Below, piece by piece: positions 23,494-32,256 of a DNA stretch of 64,000 bases (position 1 is its first letter; every line of letters starts with the position of its first letter). Made by a program: the position numbers and the translations under genes. The DNA comes from Capnocytophaga haemolytica (GTDB taxonomy: Bacteria > Bacteroidota > Bacteroidia > Flavobacteriales > Flavobacteriaceae), in NCBI RefSeq assembly GCF_001553545.1, contig NZ_CP014227.1, forward strand, positions 1,346,501-1,410,500, written 5' to 3'. Below the pieces are notes generated by a model. The model did no database searches. It was not told the origin of the DNA and worked only from the letters and a program-made list of their open reading frames with translations.

Positions 23494-23717
23494 ATATAAA
23501 ATGTTTTTAGTCTAAATGTTTATTTATGTGTATTTTTCTCGTTTAAATTCAGGTGGCAAATTTGTGATATTTTTTGAAATGAACAAGGAAAAAATATTAA
23601 AATTTAAAGAGAAGTTTGTAAGTAGGTAATTGTTAGTAAATAGTTTATCATTCATAGTAGATACAAAAAGCTACCGAGTGGACAGCTGTAGGATGAGGTA
23701 GCAACAGTGATAGAAGA

Positions 23718-24218
23718 TTAATTGTTTAAACTTCCACTTGCATATTCATCTTTGCGATCATCATAAGAAGAGGCGCTACTGTTGTGTGAATCATTACTTT
23801 GTGGGGATAAGTCAGTAGTATTAAAAAGGTACGTTGTTTCCTTGGGATTTTTTCCGTATGGGTTCGTGCCGTATTGTCCTTCTGCAAAAAGGAGATAAAT
23901 GCCATAAAAGGGTATCAGCTGATACCAGCCACTTACCCCAACATCGTGGCAACGTTTAGCATTCTGTGCCCAAGAAAACCAAAGGAGAAAAGGGAAGTAA
24001 AGAAGAAACGCAATGAGCATTATCCATACAATAGTTTCATCATTTTGTACGGATTCGGACATACCCACTACAATCAATATAACAATATTGGTATATATAC
24101 TGCTAACCACGCCAGCAATCAATGCACTAAGTGCATACTCTAATCGACGAATGCGTCCGTTAAATGAGAAAGGTGCTTTAAACATAATGTATCTATTCTG
24201 TTTATTGTTTTCATCCAA
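23718..24218 (-). CDS. DUF805 membrane protein
   Basis: A 166-residue protein with four hydrophobic segments. It follows the DUF805 pattern: FKAPFSFNGRIRRLEYALSA at the start, then KRCHDVGVSGWYQLIPFY and the GTNPYGKNP motif after the last helix. The C-terminal 35 residues are polar and Ser/Asn-rich. DUF805 proteins are widespread inner-membrane proteins of unknown role, often close to phage or defence loci. The start may be the ATG at 24218 or one at 24185 (MFKAPFS). The former overlaps the antitoxin gene by 8 bases, so the three minus-strand genes upstream of it (toxin, antitoxin, DUF805) may form one transcript. Confidence 0.85.
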   Translation of the reverse strand: MDENNKQNRYIMFKAPFSFNGRIRRLEYALSALIAGVVSSIYTNIVILIVVGMSESVQNDETIVWIMLIAFLLYFPFLLWFSWAQNAKRCHDVGVSGWYQLIPFYGIYLLFAEGQYGTNPYGKNPKETTYLFNTTDLSPQSNDSHNSSASSYDDRKDEYASGSLNN

Positions 24219-24513
24219 TGACTTTTGATATTTCTACACGTAAGCCCAAGGCGTCTATGATGCGATAAAAGGTGCTGACGCTTGGTGAGATAGTGCCATT
24301 TTCTATTCGAGAGATATAGGAGGTGTCTGTGCCTATCTGCTTGGCGAGGGTGCTTTGGGTTACTTTTGCCTCCTTGCGGGCATCTTGTAATAGTTGGCTT
24401 ATGTAAAAGGCATAAGCCTCTTCATCAAATTTGGCTCGCTCGGTAGTACCTATGGCTCCGTGCTTTTCGGCTAACTCTTTACTGATGCTTTTTATTTTGC
24501 TCTTTGTACTCAT
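24211..24513 (-). CDS. HigA-type antitoxin, XRE family
   Basis: A 100-residue DNA-binding protein. The XRE helix-turn-helix is in the C-terminal half (TQSTLAKQIGTDTSYISRIE then NGTISPSVSTFYRIIDALGL, residues about 52-90). The N-terminal part (EEAYAFYISQLLQDARKEAK) is helical and would contact the toxin. The gene starts inside the toxin gene (35-base overlap), toxin first, the order typical of HigBA systems. As in that family it probably represses its own promoter by binding with the toxin and neutralises the toxin by direct contact. Confidence 0.85.
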   Translation of the reverse strand: MSTKSKIKSISKELAEKHGAIGTTERAKFDEEAYAFYISQLLQDARKEAKVTQSTLAKQIGTDTSYISRIENGTISPSVSTFYRIIDALGLRVEISKVIG

Positions 24514-24826
24514 AATATTCTTTTTTAATTCTTATTGCTTTGGCTATTTCACCTTCTGGTGTTTTTTGTGTTTTCTTTTGAAACCCATTGAATAGAACTA
24601 CAATATTGCCTTCATCAAAGATAAAAAATATGCGATAAATATTGCCGTTATATTCTATTCTGAGTCCATAAACCTCTTCTTTGATGTATTTTATAAACCT
24701 AGTGGGAAGTCTGTCTTGTGTTTCAAGCAAAGAGAGAATATACTCTAATTTCAATAGCTCTTTATCGGTGAGTGTATTTTTGAAATCATCGTAGTAATCT
24801 CCGAATGCTATAATTTCTCGTTTCAT
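24479..24826 (-). CDS. RelE/HigB-type toxin (Gp49-like)
   Basis: A 115-residue basic protein of the RelE/ParE superfamily, phage Gp49/HigB branch. Recognisable parts are the N-terminal helices (KNTLTDKELLKLEYILSLLE), the strand KEEVYGLRIEYNGNIYRIFF with the Arg residues of the RNase core, and the end NGFQKKTQKTPEGEIAKAIR with the family's F-x-K-K-T-x-x-T/K-P motif. HigB toxins cleave mRNA on the ribosome. It precedes and overlaps its antitoxin. The sequence just upstream (TACCTTCGCA on the minus strand) is one base off a -7 element. Toxin before antitoxin and no broken motifs suggest an intact module. Confidence 0.85.
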   Translation of the reverse strand: MKREIIAFGDYYDDFKNTLTDKELLKLEYILSLLETQDRLPTRFIKYIKEEVYGLRIEYNGNIYRIFFIFDEGNIVVLFNGFQKKTQKTPEGEIAKAIRIKKEYYEYKEQNKKHQ

Positions 24827-25173
24827 TCTGCGAAGGTACGGATTAATTTATAATGCACAATGGATAATGGATAATTTTTGTAAGTGAATAAAAAGTAGAG
24901 AGTAAAGATGGCTTAACGGGTTTTCTATATTTATGCTATCTAAAAGTTTATTTTACCAATATTTAAGAAAAGACCTGATTTAGGCTTGTCTAAAAATCAC
25001 TTGTCTCCATCCGTACTGGTACCGTACCTATTCCGTACTGGTGCCGTTAGAAAAATTTTCTGTTTGAGGAGATAAGGGTGATGGGTAAAGGATTTGAAGT
25101 GATCTTTCTTTTGTAATTTGCTGTAAATCAGATTTATTAAATGTTTAGTGGTAAATAATTTTGATGAGGTGTG
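24827..25173. other. Gene-free spacer between toxin gene and lptB
   Basis: No gene is visible. It holds a weak 7-base-period stretch (about 24859-24908, with AATGGAT doubled and GTAGAGAGTAAAG shared with the tatC end) and the 11-base repeat element described separately. Confidence 0.5.
24981..25064 (+). repeat. Dispersed repeat with an 11-base-period core, copy 1
   Basis: The core is CCGTACTGGTA, CCGTACCTATT, CCGTACTGGTG and CCGTTAGAAAA (25011-25054), four phased 11-mers. The flanks TTGTCTCCAT before and AGAAAAATTTTCT after are also found, inverted, at 54499-54592. Identical blocks of about 27 and 19 bases are shared by the two copies. Confidence 0.85.
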
Positions 25174-25202
25174 TTGTGATGTAAAATTAATTCGTACCTT
25201 TG
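25174..25202 (+). promoter_or_regulatory. Promoter of lptB
   Basis: TTG (25174-25176), 18 bases, TACCTTTG (25195-25202), 55 bases before the ATG. Confidence 0.7.
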
Positions 25203-25257
25203 CAAAACTATTGTCAGCAGTATGTTGCGCAATGGCTAATAACGGAAAATTCTGTAT

Positions 25258-25995
25258 ATGAAGTTAATTGTAAACGACATTATTAAGATATACAAGGGGC
25301 GCAAGGTGGTAAAGGGCGTCTCGCTTGAGGTAAGCCAAGGGGAGATTGTGGGCTTGCTCGGTCCGAATGGGGCGGGGAAGACTACCTCTTTCTATATGAT
25401 TGTAGGCCTTATCAAGCCCAATGGGGGTACGATTTACCTCGATAGTGAGAACATCACCACTTACCCAATGTATCGGCGTGCACAACGCGGTATTGGCTAC
25501 TTGGCACAGGAGGCATCGGTGTTCCGTAAGCTGAGTGTGGAGGATAATATCAAGAGTGTGTTGCAGCTGACCAATCTCAGCAGTGCCGAGCAGCAGAAGC
25601 GCACCGATGCCCTTATTGAGGAGTTTGGTTTGGGGCATATCCGCAAGAACCGTGGCGACCTGCTTTCGGGAGGTGAACGTAGGCGTACGGAGATAGCCCG
25701 CGCACTAGCGACCTCGCCGAAGTTTATATTGCTCGATGAGCCTTTTGCGGGGGTAGACCCTGTGGCGGTGGAGGACATTCAGCGCATTGTGGCACACCTC
25801 AAAGACCGCAATATCGGTATTCTCATCACCGACCACAATGTGCAAGAGACTTTGGCCATCACCGACCGTACTTACTTGATGTTCGAGGGGGGTATCCTCA
25901 AGGCAGGCATACCCGAAGAGCTTGCTGTTGATGAGATGGTGCGCAAGGTGTACCTCGGACAGAATTTTGAGCTGAGAAAGAAAAAGATACTTTAA
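25258..25995 (+). CDS. lptB: LPS export ABC transporter ATPase LptB
   Basis: A 245-residue ATPase. Walker A is GPNGAGKTT (35-43), the Q-loop GIGYLAQEASVF, the ABC signature LLSGGERRRTEIARA and Walker B FILLDEPFAGVDP, with the switch His in ILITDHNV. The AQEASVFRKLSVEDN and NVQETLAITDRTYLM blocks are those of LptB, which powers lipopolysaccharide transfer to the outer membrane with LptF/G and LptC. The partner genes are not adjacent, which is common in Bacteroidota. It is followed by the heptamer repeat and then pepT on the same strand. Confidence 0.95.
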   Translation: MKLIVNDIIKIYKGRKVVKGVSLEVSQGEIVGLLGPNGAGKTTSFYMIVGLIKPNGGTIYLDSENITTYPMYRRAQRGIGYLAQEASVFRKLSVEDNIKSVLQLTNLSSAEQQKRTDALIEEFGLGHIRKNRGDLLSGGERRRTEIARALATSPKFILLDEPFAGVDPVAVEDIQRIVAHLKDRNIGILITDHNVQETLAITDRTYLMFEGGILKAGIPEELAVDEMVRKVYLGQNFELRKKKIL

Positions 25996-25996
25996 C

Positions 25997-26080
25997 CAGC
26001 TTTGAGCTTTGAGCTTTGAGCTTTGAGAAGGTTGGCGACACATCCTGTTCTCAAAGTTCAAAGCTCAAAGCTCAAAGCTC
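25997..26080. repeat. 7-base-period palindromic array between lptB and pepT
   Basis: Twelve heptamers in one phase: CAGCTTT, GAGCTTT three times, GAGAAGG, TTGGCGA, CACATCC, TGTTCTC, AAAGTTC, AAAGCTC three times. The arms are near-perfect inverted copies and would form a stem of about 28 base pairs. It begins two bases after the lptB stop and ends about 15 bases before the pepT ATG. Confidence 0.9.
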
Positions 26081-26094
26081 AAACAATAAATTAT

Positions 26095-27318
26095 ATGCAA
26101 AAAGTAGTAGAGCGATTCCTCTCGTATATCGCCATCGACAGTCAGTCCGACCCAGAGAGTGAATCCACACCGAGCACTGAGAAACAGTGGAACATTGCCC
26201 GCAAGCTCGCGAAGGAATTGGAAGAGGTTGGTTTGAAGGATGTTAGTATAGATGAGAAGAGCTATGTGATGGCTACGCTGCCGTCAAACATCGATAAGAG
26301 GGTGCCTACCATAGGGTTTATCTCGCATTTTGACACCTCGCCCGATTTCTCTGGGGAAGGGGTCAAACCGCAGTTTATTGAGAATTATGATGGTAAGGAC
26401 ATCGTACTCAACAAGGAGCAGAACATCGTGCTCTCGCCTTCGTATTTTGAGGATTTACTCCTTTACAAAGGGCAGACGCTCATCACCACCGATGGCACAA
26501 CCCTGTTAGGAGCTGACGACAAGGCAGGCGTGGCGGAGATTGTTACCGCTATGGAGTACCTCATCGCACACCCTGAAATCAAGCACGGCGACATTCGCGT
26601 GGGCTTTACCCCCGATGAGGAGATAGGCAGAGGGGCACATTTCTTTGATGTGAAGAAGTTCGGTGCTGATTGGGCTTACACTATGGACGGTGGGCAGATA
26701 GGCGAGTTGGAGTATGAGAGCTTTAACGCCGCAGGGGCGAAGGTCGTTTTTCACGGGAAGAACGTACACCCAGGCACGGCTAAGAACAAGATGATCAACT
26801 CAATGCTCATTGCTGCTAAGTTTATCGGTATGTTGCCAGCCGATGAGGTGCCTGAGCGCACAGAAGGGCGTGAGGGTTTTTTCCACGTTACCGATATTGC
26901 GGGTGATGTGGAGCAGACGGTAGTGCAACTGATCATTCGCGACCACGACAGGGCGAAGTTTGAAGCCCGCAAGGCGCTCCTCGAGAAGGTTGTAGCAGAA
27001 CTCAATGTGCAACATCCGAATGTAGTGGAGCTCACCCTCAAAGACCAATATTACAATATGCGCGAGAAGATAGAGCCTGTGATCCACATTGTGGAGGTGG
27101 CGGAGCGCGCGATGAAGGCTTTAGGCATCACCCCAATCACCAAACCGATACGCGGTGGCACCGATGGCTCGCAGCTGAGTTTTATGGGGCTACCTTGCCC
27201 AAACATCTTTGCAGGGGGACACAATTTCCACGGGAAATACGAGTATGTGCCTGTCGAAAGTATGGTGAAAGCCACAGAGGTGATCGTAAAGATTGCAGAA
27301 TTAGTAGCAGCGGAATAG
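26095..27318 (+). CDS. pepT: Peptidase T (tripeptide aminopeptidase)
   Basis: 407 residues from the ATG at 26095 ([20 protein letters not shown]). An upstream in-frame ATG at 26023 would translate the heptamer repeat and is rejected. M20 metallopeptidase motifs are visible: [12 protein letters not shown] (metal His and Asp), [14 protein letters not shown] (bridging Asp), [15 protein letters not shown] (catalytic Glu pair), [12 protein letters not shown], then [20 protein letters not shown] and the metal His in [12 protein letters not shown]. PepT removes N-terminal residues from tripeptides in the cytoplasm. The length is standard. It ends shortly before a strong terminator. Confidence 0.95.
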   Translation: MQKVVERFLSYIAIDSQSDPESESTPSTEKQWNIARKLAKELEEVGLKDVSIDEKSYVMATLPSNIDKRVPTIGFISHFDTSPDFSGEGVKPQFIENYDGKDIVLNKEQNIVLSPSYFEDLLLYKGQTLITTDGTTLLGADDKAGVAEIVTAMEYLIAHPEIKHGDIRVGFTPDEEIGRGAHFFDVKKFGADWAYTMDGGQIGELEYESFNAAGAKVVFHGKNVHPGTAKNKMINSMLIAAKFIGMLPADEVPERTEGREGFFHVTDIAGDVEQTVVQLIIRDHDRAKFEARKALLEKVVAELNVQHPNVVELTLKDQYYNMREKIEPVIHIVEVAERAMKALGITPITKPIRGGTDGSQLSFMGLPCPNIFAGGHNFHGKYEYVPVESMVKATEVIVKIAELVAAE

Positions 27319-27338
27319 AATTATCTTTTCCATATTAT

Positions 27339-27398
27339 GGGGCTGCAATCGTCCGTTGTCTCACCCGAGGCATCGGAAGGATTGTAGCCCCCTTTTTT
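27339..27398 (+). terminator. Rho-independent terminator of pepT
   Basis: GGGGCTGCAATC (27339-27350) pairs with GATTGTAGCCCC (27380-27391) allowing one G-T, TCC/GGA continues the stem, and TTTTTT follows. Confidence 0.9.
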
Positions 27399-27486
27399 GT
27401 ATTCACTCTTGCTTTTATTATATCTCCGAATAGGGTGTTATAAAAATTAATTCTCACTATCTACGAGATAAGTCAGATAAATTTCT

Positions 27487-27494
27487 TACCTTTG
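27487..27494 (+). promoter_or_regulatory. -7 element of the RNase P RNA gene
   Basis: TACCTTTG, 6 bases before the predicted 5' end of the RNA. A clear -33 is not visible. Confidence 0.6.
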
Positions 27495-27500
27495 CGCCCA

Positions 27501-27800
27501 AGAGCAAATCAGCTTATCGCTATTCTTATAGAGGAAAGTCTGGACACCGTAGAGCAGCATAGCGGGTAACGCCCGTCCACCGTAAGGTGAGGACAAGTGC
27601 AACAGAAAGAATGTATGGGTAATGCCATAGTGAAATCAGGTAAACTCTATGTGGTGCAACGCCGCGTAAACTAACATTTATAGGGTAGCTCGCCCAAAGT
27701 TAGGGGGTAGGCGGTTTGAGCTTGTAAGTGATTGCAAGCCAAGATAAATGATAAGCACTTACCTTAGGGTAAGCACAGAATCCGGCTTATGATTTGCTCT
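27501..27800 (+). ncRNA. rnpB: RNase P RNA, bacterial class A
   Basis: The RNA subunit that trims the 5' end of tRNA precursors. Visible hallmarks are the outer helix P1 (AGAGCAAATCA at 27501 with TGATTTGCTCT at 27790), the conserved GAGGAAAGTCTGGACACC near 27531, the GGGTAACGCCCG hairpin, the AAACTC...GGTGCAA region, and the 3' core CACAGAATCCGGCTTAT that pairs to form helix P4. The P1 stem followed by TTTTT also works as its terminator. Length (about 300) is somewhat short of E. coli's 377 but normal for the phylum. Confidence 0.92.
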
Positions 27801-27803
27801 TTT

Positions 27804-28850
27804 TTATACTCTTTTATCTAAGGAAATAGTTACTTTATCGCTCAAAGCATAAGCCTGACAGGTGAGTATGTACCCTTTTTCAACTTGCTCTTTATTGAGC
27901 GTTTCATTCTTAGCCATTTGAGCCTCTCCGCTTTCAACTTTGCCAATACAGCTGCTGCACACGCCATTGAGGCACGAGTAAGGTGCATCGTAGCCCTGCA
28001 TCAGTATGGAGTTCAATAATATTTGATTCTTTGCGGCCTTGAAAGTGTGTTCTTTATCACCTTCTATCAATGTGATATCGGCATTGCCTTCTAAGGCTGA
28101 GAAGTCTGTTTCGGTAGGGGGTGCTTCAAAGAGCTCTGTGAATATTCTATCCTCGCTGATGCCTCGCATTAGGATGGTATCCCGTACGTTCTTGACCATT
28201 TCTGAGGGACCGCAAGCGTAGTATCGCCCCCAGTTTAGGTCTTTATACAAATCGAATACTTTATTGATAATAGCATCATTGATACGCCCTGTGAAATGGC
28301 CTCCCCAAGGCTGCTGACTGAAAGCGTAGTGCACGAAGAAGCGCTCAGGGAAAGCAACTCTCAAGCCTTCTATCTCGTCAAAGAAGAGTGTTTCTTCCTT
28401 GCTTTTATTGCCGTAGATGAATATCACTTTGATATTGGTTTTGTGCAGTGCTGTTTTAGCAATGCTCATCATTGGGGTCACTCCACTTCCTGCTGAGAAA
28501 AGCATAATATCCTTATTGCCAAAGATGTCGTAGAAGAATACAAACGAACCCATTGGGGGCATCACTTCAAGGGTATCACCTTCGCGTAGTGCCTCAGTAG
28601 CAAAAGTAGAGAATAGCCCATTGGGAACGCGCTTCACAGCTACGCTTAGCTCACCTTCCGTGATGCCTGAGCAAATAGAGTAAGCACGCCGTACTTTCTT
28701 GCCATCAAAAGTGTGTTGTAAGGTGAGATATTCACCAGCCTCAAAGCGAAAAGCTCTTTGTAGTAGCTCAGGGACGTCAAAGGTAATCTTAACGGCAGTT
28801 GCAGTCAGAGGTGTAATCTTTGAGACTGTAAGTTCGTAAAATGAGTTCAT
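27804..28850 (-). CDS. PaaE-like ferredoxin-NADP reductase with 2Fe-2S domain
   Basis: 348 residues from the ATG at 28850 (MNSFYELTVSKITPLTATAV); a longer frame to 28901 would overlap the upstream gene and is less likely. Domains in order are an FAD-binding barrel with RRAYSICSG, an NAD(P)-binding domain with FSAGSGVTPMMSIAKTALHK and YYACGPSEMVKNV, and a plant-type ferredoxin domain with Cys in CLNGVCSSCIGKVESGEA and a later LTCQA. It transfers electrons from NAD(P)H to an oxygenase or desaturase partner. No phenylacetyl-CoA oxygenase genes are near, so the partner is unknown. It ends tail-to-tail with rnpB. Confidence 0.9.
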   Translation of the reverse strand: MNSFYELTVSKITPLTATAVKITFDVPELLQRAFRFEAGEYLTLQHTFDGKKVRRAYSICSGITEGELSVAVKRVPNGLFSTFATEALREGDTLEVMPPMGSFVFFYDIFGNKDIMLFSAGSGVTPMMSIAKTALHKTNIKVIFIYGNKSKEETLFFDEIEGLRVAFPERFFVHYAFSQQPWGGHFTGRINDAIINKVFDLYKDLNWGRYYACGPSEMVKNVRDTILMRGISEDRIFTELFEAPPTETDFSALEGNADITLIEGDKEHTFKAAKNQILLNSILMQGYDAPYSCLNGVCSSCIGKVESGEAQMAKNETLNKEQVEKGYILTCQAYALSDKVTISLDKRV

Positions 28851-28875
28851 TCTTTTATATGCTATGATCTTTGAG

Positions 28876-30360
28876 CTATTTGTACATTTCGTTATAGCCA
28901 AGTAGTCCTGCTTTGGAATGGCTTATTTCCTGTAGAGGCAGCGCAGGTTCAGCCACTGAGCGCGTTGTACGTCTGGTTGCACTTGTTATACTTTGTAAGG
29001 CCCTTGCTAATAGAGGTTCGTTAGTATCCCCTAAGGTTCCCATATTCTTTACATCTTCTTCAAGTGGGATAGTAGGAGTTAGCCCGTTTGTGTAATTGCC
29101 TTCGTCTTTGGCATTAACCATTTTAAGCACTAAAGGTTGCATAGCCCATTTGTGTGCAGGGTTCTTTACCTTATTATTAGCGTCGGTATAATCGTAAATA
29201 GTTATAGAAGCCTTGTCCTTCCCTGTGGTAATAGTGCCTATCTGCACCACATTGATATAGGCTTTCAAGCTGTTGATTACAAGTTCACTGGCTGAGGCTG
29301 TACTTTTAGTAGTCAGTATGTATACACGCTTCAGGTTCAAGCTATTGATAGTAGCTATCTTTCGGCTGCCTTCACCCTTTATTTCATTAGTAAAATAGTT
29401 AATGCTGCTCCCTTGTTGCTCCACAATAGGTTGTAACTTCTTATTCCACTGCTCTTTTGAGAAAACTTGCCCGTTGAACTGCCCAGTAATCATTGATGAT
29501 AGGTAGATAGCGCTTGATACACTGCCACCGCCATTGTAGCGTAAGTCAAGTACTAACTCATCAATACCTTGACTCTTAAATTCACCAAACACATTGTTAA
29601 GTTGCACGTCAAAGTCAGATACAAAGGCGTTGTACATCAAGTAGCCTATCTTCTTGCCTCCTTGTTCTATCACTTTATGGATTAAGATGGGGTTCTCCAC
29701 AAATCGCGATCTGGTAAGAGTAACAGTCTCCTCTGTCTCAACAAGAGAGTATTTACCTCTTGTACCCTCTATTTTAGCCAGCCCTAAGGTCATTGAAGTA
29801 TTGTTATTCTGTAGCAATCGCGTGTAATTACTCTTAGTGAGCGCTGTTCCATTAACTCTTGTAAATACAGTTCCACGCTTGATATTGGCAGTAGCAGCCC
29901 CTGAATTAGGCACCACATAACGAACCAACCCGAACACCCTATCATTATTAGGGATAACCCCCAAAGCAAAATCCATACCAGCACTCATTGAGATTCCTTT
30001 AAAAGTATCTTCAAGTTCGGAGTAATTATCGGTGATAAAGCTAAAACGGTCGGTAGTGGGATAGTTATTTAGCAAGCCGTAGAAGAAAGCCTCCTTGTCG
30101 CTATGCCTATCTAAAAAGGCTTTGTACTGAGCGTTGCCTGTTACCGAAGGCGTCTTCCCAAAGCGATGATCATCTAAGTCATCGACATCACCTTGCCACA
30201 GATACCACGAGTTCAAGCCCTTCCATATAAAGTCCTTTATGCGCAAGTCGACATCATTCCCTTGATAGTCCGACCCTCCAAAGCGGTCGCTATCAGTCAT
30301 ATCCTTTGTGCAGCCCAGCAATGTGCCTGCCAGCAGCAAGCCTATAAATATTCTTTTCAT
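28876..30360 (-). CDS. S41 family lipoprotein peptidase (copy 2 of a tandem pair)
   Basis: A 494-residue secreted lipoprotein: the lipobox ends LLGC with Cys17. A PDZ-like module is in the first half (NIKRGTVFTRVNGTALTKSN). The S41 protease core contains DELVLDLRYNGGGSVSSAIY, the nucleophile Ser in TKSTASASELVINSLKAYI and the catalytic Lys in TTGKDKASIT. The C-terminus ends KAGLLGYNEMYK. It is clearly paralogous to the next gene (30397-31914). S41 peptidases of Bacteroidota sit on the cell surface or in the periplasm; substrates are unknown. The pair arose by tandem duplication and has diverged considerably. Confidence 0.9.
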   Translation of the reverse strand: MKRIFIGLLLAGTLLGCTKDMTDSDRFGGSDYQGNDVDLRIKDFIWKGLNSWYLWQGDVDDLDDHRFGKTPSVTGNAQYKAFLDRHSDKEAFFYGLLNNYPTTDRFSFITDNYSELEDTFKGISMSAGMDFALGVIPNNDRVFGLVRYVVPNSGAATANIKRGTVFTRVNGTALTKSNYTRLLQNNNTSMTLGLAKIEGTRGKYSLVETEETVTLTRSRFVENPILIHKVIEQGGKKIGYLMYNAFVSDFDVQLNNVFGEFKSQGIDELVLDLRYNGGGSVSSAIYLSSMITGQFNGQVFSKEQWNKKLQPIVEQQGSSINYFTNEIKGEGSRKIATINSLNLKRVYILTTKSTASASELVINSLKAYINVVQIGTITTGKDKASITIYDYTDANNKVKNPAHKWAMQPLVLKMVNAKDEGNYTNGLTPTIPLEEDVKNMGTLGDTNEPLLARALQSITSATRRTTRSVAEPALPLQEISHSKAGLLGYNEMYK

Positions 30361-30396
30361 TCTCGTAACCTTAATTGTGTAGTTCTTTTCAAGGAG

Positions 30397-31914
30397 CTAT
30401 TTGTACATTTCATTATAACCAAAAATACCAGATTTTGAGTCATCGATAACCTCCAACGAAGGGGCAACCGTTTTGCGTGTATAAGCTCTACTTGTCTGCC
30501 CAGTAATTCTCTCTATGGCTTTGGCTAAGAAAGGCTCACTCTCCTCGCCTAGCACACCCATATTGCTGAGGTTCTCTTTGAGCTCAATAGTAGGAGCCAA
30601 GCCACTGGTATAATCGCTAAAGCCTTTAGCATTAGCCATTTTGAGCACCAAAGGCTGCATTGCCCACTTGTGTGACGGGTTCTTCACACGGCTCCTTCCA
30701 GTGCCTATATAGTCGTATACCGTTACCGAAGCTTGGTTTTTGCCCACAGTCGTACCTCCGATCTGTGTTACCTCAATATAAGCCCTTAGCCCGTTGATAA
30801 CCAACTCACTTGCCGAAGCAGTCCTACCAGTAGTAAGGACGTACAAGCGTGTAAGCCCCAAGCTGTTAATATTCGCCAAAGAGGTCGTACCTGTATTGTT
30901 GTAAATCTTATCGACAAAGAAGTTCTCTACACCGCCTATCTTCTCGCGGATAGGTTGCAGCTTACTGTTCCACTGTTCTTTTGAGAAAAGTTGCTTGTTA
31001 AACTGACCTGTAATCATCGATGATAGATATATCGCTGACGATACCCTTCCACCACCGTTGTACCGCAAGTCAAGCACCAAATCAGTAACGCCCTCAGCCT
31101 TGAACTTAGCAAATACCTCATTGAGCTTTAAGTCAAAGTCAGCCACAAACGAGTTATACATCAGGTAGCCTATCTTATGCCCGCCCTTCTCAATCACCTT
31201 ACTGATAAGTATTGGGTTCTCAGTGAGTTTCGTCTGTGTAAGTGTCACAGTCTTGCCAGTGTTAATGACCTTGTATCTATTGTTCTCTCCAACCTCAATC
31301 TTAGCCATTTCAAGGGTCAGCTGTGTCTTACCGCTCAGTAGCAAACTCCTGTAATTACTTGTGTTCAGCAGCTCTCCATCAACCTTAGTAAAAGCATCAC
31401 CACGCTTTATTCCAGCCGCCTCAGCACCCGAATTAGGCAGCACATACCGCACCACTGCAACCACACCATTGTTATCATAAGCCATCAACTGATAATCCAT
31501 ACCCGAGCTCAGCGAGATACCCTTAAAAGCCTCCTCAAGCACCGTGTAATCATCAGTGATATAGCTAAACCTATCTATACGTCCATAGTTATTCAATAAA
31601 TTGTAAAAGAGTGTTTTAGGGTTATCATAACCCTCTAAAAACTTCTTGTATTTCGCATTCTTCAAATCAGGAATTGAATCCCCGAAGCGCTTGTCAGCCA
31701 AGTCTTTTACATCTCCTTGCCACAGATAATAGCTGTTCAACCCCTGCCAAATGAAGTCCTTCACGTGCAAATTCACATCTTCACTATCGGATTTAGGATC
31801 CTCATTTACAGGTTCCTTATTCACAGGAGGAACCACTGGCTTATCATCAAAATCATCCCCACAAGAGAGCACGCTCAATCCTATAAGGCTTACTAATAGA
31901 AATTTCTTTACCAT
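30397..31914 (-). CDS. S41 family lipoprotein peptidase (copy 1 of a tandem pair)
   Basis: A 505-residue lipoprotein with lipobox Cys18 (LSVLSC) and a Pro/Asp/Glu-rich spacer (PVVPPVNKEPVNEDPKSDSE) after it, as in surface-exposed lipoproteins. The domain plan equals the neighbouring gene: VNLHVKDFIWQGLNSYYLWQ start, PDZ-like GIKRGDAFTKVDGEL, LVLDLRYNGGGRVSSAIYLS, Ser in GRTASASELVINGLRAYI, Lys in TVGKNQASVT, and the shared terminal motif KSGIFGYNEMYK. It lies 36 bases upstream of copy 2, so the two are probably cotranscribed. The near-identical C-terminal octapeptide in both copies is unexplained and may be an export or docking feature. Confidence 0.9.
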   Translation of the reverse strand: MVKKFLLVSLIGLSVLSCGDDFDDKPVVPPVNKEPVNEDPKSDSEDVNLHVKDFIWQGLNSYYLWQGDVKDLADKRFGDSIPDLKNAKYKKFLEGYDNPKTLFYNLLNNYGRIDRFSYITDDYTVLEEAFKGISLSSGMDYQLMAYDNNGVVAVVRYVLPNSGAEAAGIKRGDAFTKVDGELLNTSNYRSLLLSGKTQLTLEMAKIEVGENNRYKVINTGKTVTLTQTKLTENPILISKVIEKGGHKIGYLMYNSFVADFDLKLNEVFAKFKAEGVTDLVLDLRYNGGGRVSSAIYLSSMITGQFNKQLFSKEQWNSKLQPIREKIGGVENFFVDKIYNNTGTTSLANINSLGLTRLYVLTTGRTASASELVINGLRAYIEVTQIGGTTVGKNQASVTVYDYIGTGRSRVKNPSHKWAMQPLVLKMANAKGFSDYTSGLAPTIELKENLSNMGVLGEESEPFLAKAIERITGQTSRAYTRKTVAPSLEVIDDSKSGIFGYNEMYK

Positions 31915-32256
31915 AAAAATAATTTATAAATCTAAACAGATAATACTTCGCAACTCATCACTTCTTTTAGCGAAAAAATCACCTAAAAAAGCAAGAAAAT
32001 TACCGACCACATTACGAGTATACCCATAGCCTTTACAGGCTTTTTTCACTACTTCTGCACTAATTTTTACATAGATAAAAATAATCTAATATATTGATTA
32101 TCAAATATAGCGATGGGAAAGCACTGTTATTTATACACAAATAATTTCCACAAAAGTAATACTTTTTTTATATTTGCAAAAATTTAGTGAAAAATAATAA
32201 CAATAAAAATAATGTAGGTGTCATTTATCACCCCCCAAGTAGAAAGATTTGCTGTA
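31915..32256. other. Divergent spacer between the S41 genes and mutL
   Basis: No gene is visible. The sequence is AT-rich. TATATTTG at 32169-32176 is a plausible plus-strand -7 element without a clear -33, and would give mutL a leader of about 200 bases that includes the 11-base repeat array. Confidence 0.4.
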
